A program made the translations under genes and the position numbers. A DNA stretch of 7,136 nucleotides from Puniceicoccaceae bacterium (GTDB lineage: Bacteria > Verrucomicrobiota > Verrucomicrobiia > Opitutales > Coraliomargaritaceae), in contig PWZW01000103.1 in assembly GCA_003567255.1 (NCBI GenBank), forward strand, positions 1 through 7,136, in the 5' to 3' direction. Shown here piece by piece: positions 6,457-7,136 of this stretch (positions are counted from its first letter, which is position 1; each line of letters starts with the position of its first letter). Under the pieces are notes generated by a model, which saw only the letters and a program-made list of their open reading frames with translations, ran no database searches and was not told the origin of the DNA.

Positions 6457-7134
6457 ATGAGCGATCAGAATTTTGAGCACTTCGACGGCGATTGGGAAGA
6501 GTACCGGGGTGATCTGTGCTGGAGTGAATCACAATGGAGGAACTATCTCAATGGTTCTGAGCGGGATACCGCCCGCTTTCTCTCCATCTACAACACAGTG
6601 AAAGACCGACCCAACCATTTGGATGAGGCAGCCGTGCTTATGGGCTGGGATGCGGAGGATATTTCGCTGACGGAAGATTTCCTGAGTGAGAGTGAGGCCG
6701 AATCTGATGCCGAGGATGGGGAACCCTATACCATGCATCGGCATCCGGTGTACGTGGTGACCCGCGCACTTTACCGCTATCTACAGCAGTCTTGGGAGCG
6801 GGTCTTGCATAATGAACAGGCGAGTGGGATGAGCCCCTTGCTTTGCTGGAAATACGGACGTTCCCTGCATCAGGGTGAAATGAATGCGATCCTCGCCATA
6901 CAAGCGCTCGATCTCGGTGACTTTGGGCTGGTGGTTTGCCATTTGAAAAATGCCTTAGCTTCGGTGAATCAGGGCATCGGCATTCTGGATGAAATTTTAC
7001 CGGCTGAGGATTCTGCGGTTGAGGTGTTTAAGGGAGAGATGCGCATTCGCCTCTTTGACCTGCGGGAACTCTGGCTTCGGGTGATGGGTGATTGCCGGTC
7101 AGAGTATCAGCGCCGTTCAAAAGATCAGAATTAA
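6457..7134 (+). CDS. Hypothetical acidic helical protein
   Basis: A 225-residue protein I do not recognise. The N-terminal 70 residues are rich in Trp, Asp and Glu (GDWEEYRGDLCW, then SQWRNYLNG). An acidic Ser/Glu/Asp linker runs at about 72-89. The C-terminal part (about 95-215) looks mostly alpha-helical, with amphipathic stretches such as VTRALYRYLQQSWERVL and LKNALASVNQGIGILDEI, and it ends in a charged tail. There is no signal peptide or membrane helix, so it is probably cytoplasmic. The helical C-terminus could be a TPR-like or four-helix fold, but no motif decides. The ATG at 6457 (MSDQNF) is preferred. An upstream in-frame ATG at 6352 would add 35 basic residues unlike the rest and would place the start at the predicted transcription start. 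An AGAAGGA lies 16 bases upstream, too far to be a clear ribosome-binding site. The gene is divergent from acyP. Confidence 0.75.
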   Translation: MSDQNFEHFDGDWEEYRGDLCWSESQWRNYLNGSERDTARFLSIYNTVKDRPNHLDEAAVLMGWDAEDISLTEDFLSESEAESDAEDGEPYTMHRHPVYVVTRALYRYLQQSWERVLHNEQASGMSPLLCWKYGRSLHQGEMNAILAIQALDLGDFGLVVCHLKNALASVNQGIGILDEILPAEDSAVEVFKGEMRIRLFDLRELWLRVMGDCRSEYQRRSKDQN

Positions 7135-7136
7135 TC

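Overview
The window looks like ordinary chromosome from a moderately GC-rich bacterium. Gene content and style (a RecB-RecD pair, a small zinc-ribbon/membrane protein with an acidic DFDYDEF stretch, and an ABC-2 export operon ending in a TPR membrane protein) remind me of Verrucomicrobiota, class Opitutae. That placement is recalled likeness, not a search result. I see no phage, IS, tRNA, rRNA or CRISPR signature, and every real gene is an intact frame apart from the one cut by the left edge.

Left half, plus strand: the 3' end of recB (nuclease domain, 1-1079) overlaps recD (1076-3010) by ATGA, so the two recombination/exonuclease subunits are translationally coupled. They act in double-strand-break processing. 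After 63 bases comes a 96-residue protein with a four-cysteine zinc ribbon and one C-terminal membrane helix (3074-3364). It may be read through from recBD or transcribed separately.

Right half, minus strand, read from about 6309 down to 3391: acylphosphatase, ABC ATPase, ABC-2 permease and a TPR membrane protein. The first two junctions are 4-base overlaps (ATGA, then GTGA) and the third is a 38-base gap, so this is a tight four-gene operon. The ATPase and permease should form a membrane exporter of unknown substrate. The TPR protein is probably a membrane-bound partner, and the acylphosphatase is a small soluble enzyme cotranscribed with them. The operon converges on the zinc-ribbon gene with only 26 bases between stop codons.

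Right edge: a divergent plus-strand gene (6457-7134) encodes an acidic, probably helical 225-residue protein I do not recognise. The 147-base region between its start and the acylphosphatase start holds overlapping candidate promoters for both directions and a small hairpin in the plus-strand leader.

I found no clearly new multi-gene system. The least explained items are the TPR protein tied to the ABC exporter, the unknown divergent protein, and the zinc-ribbon/membrane protein.
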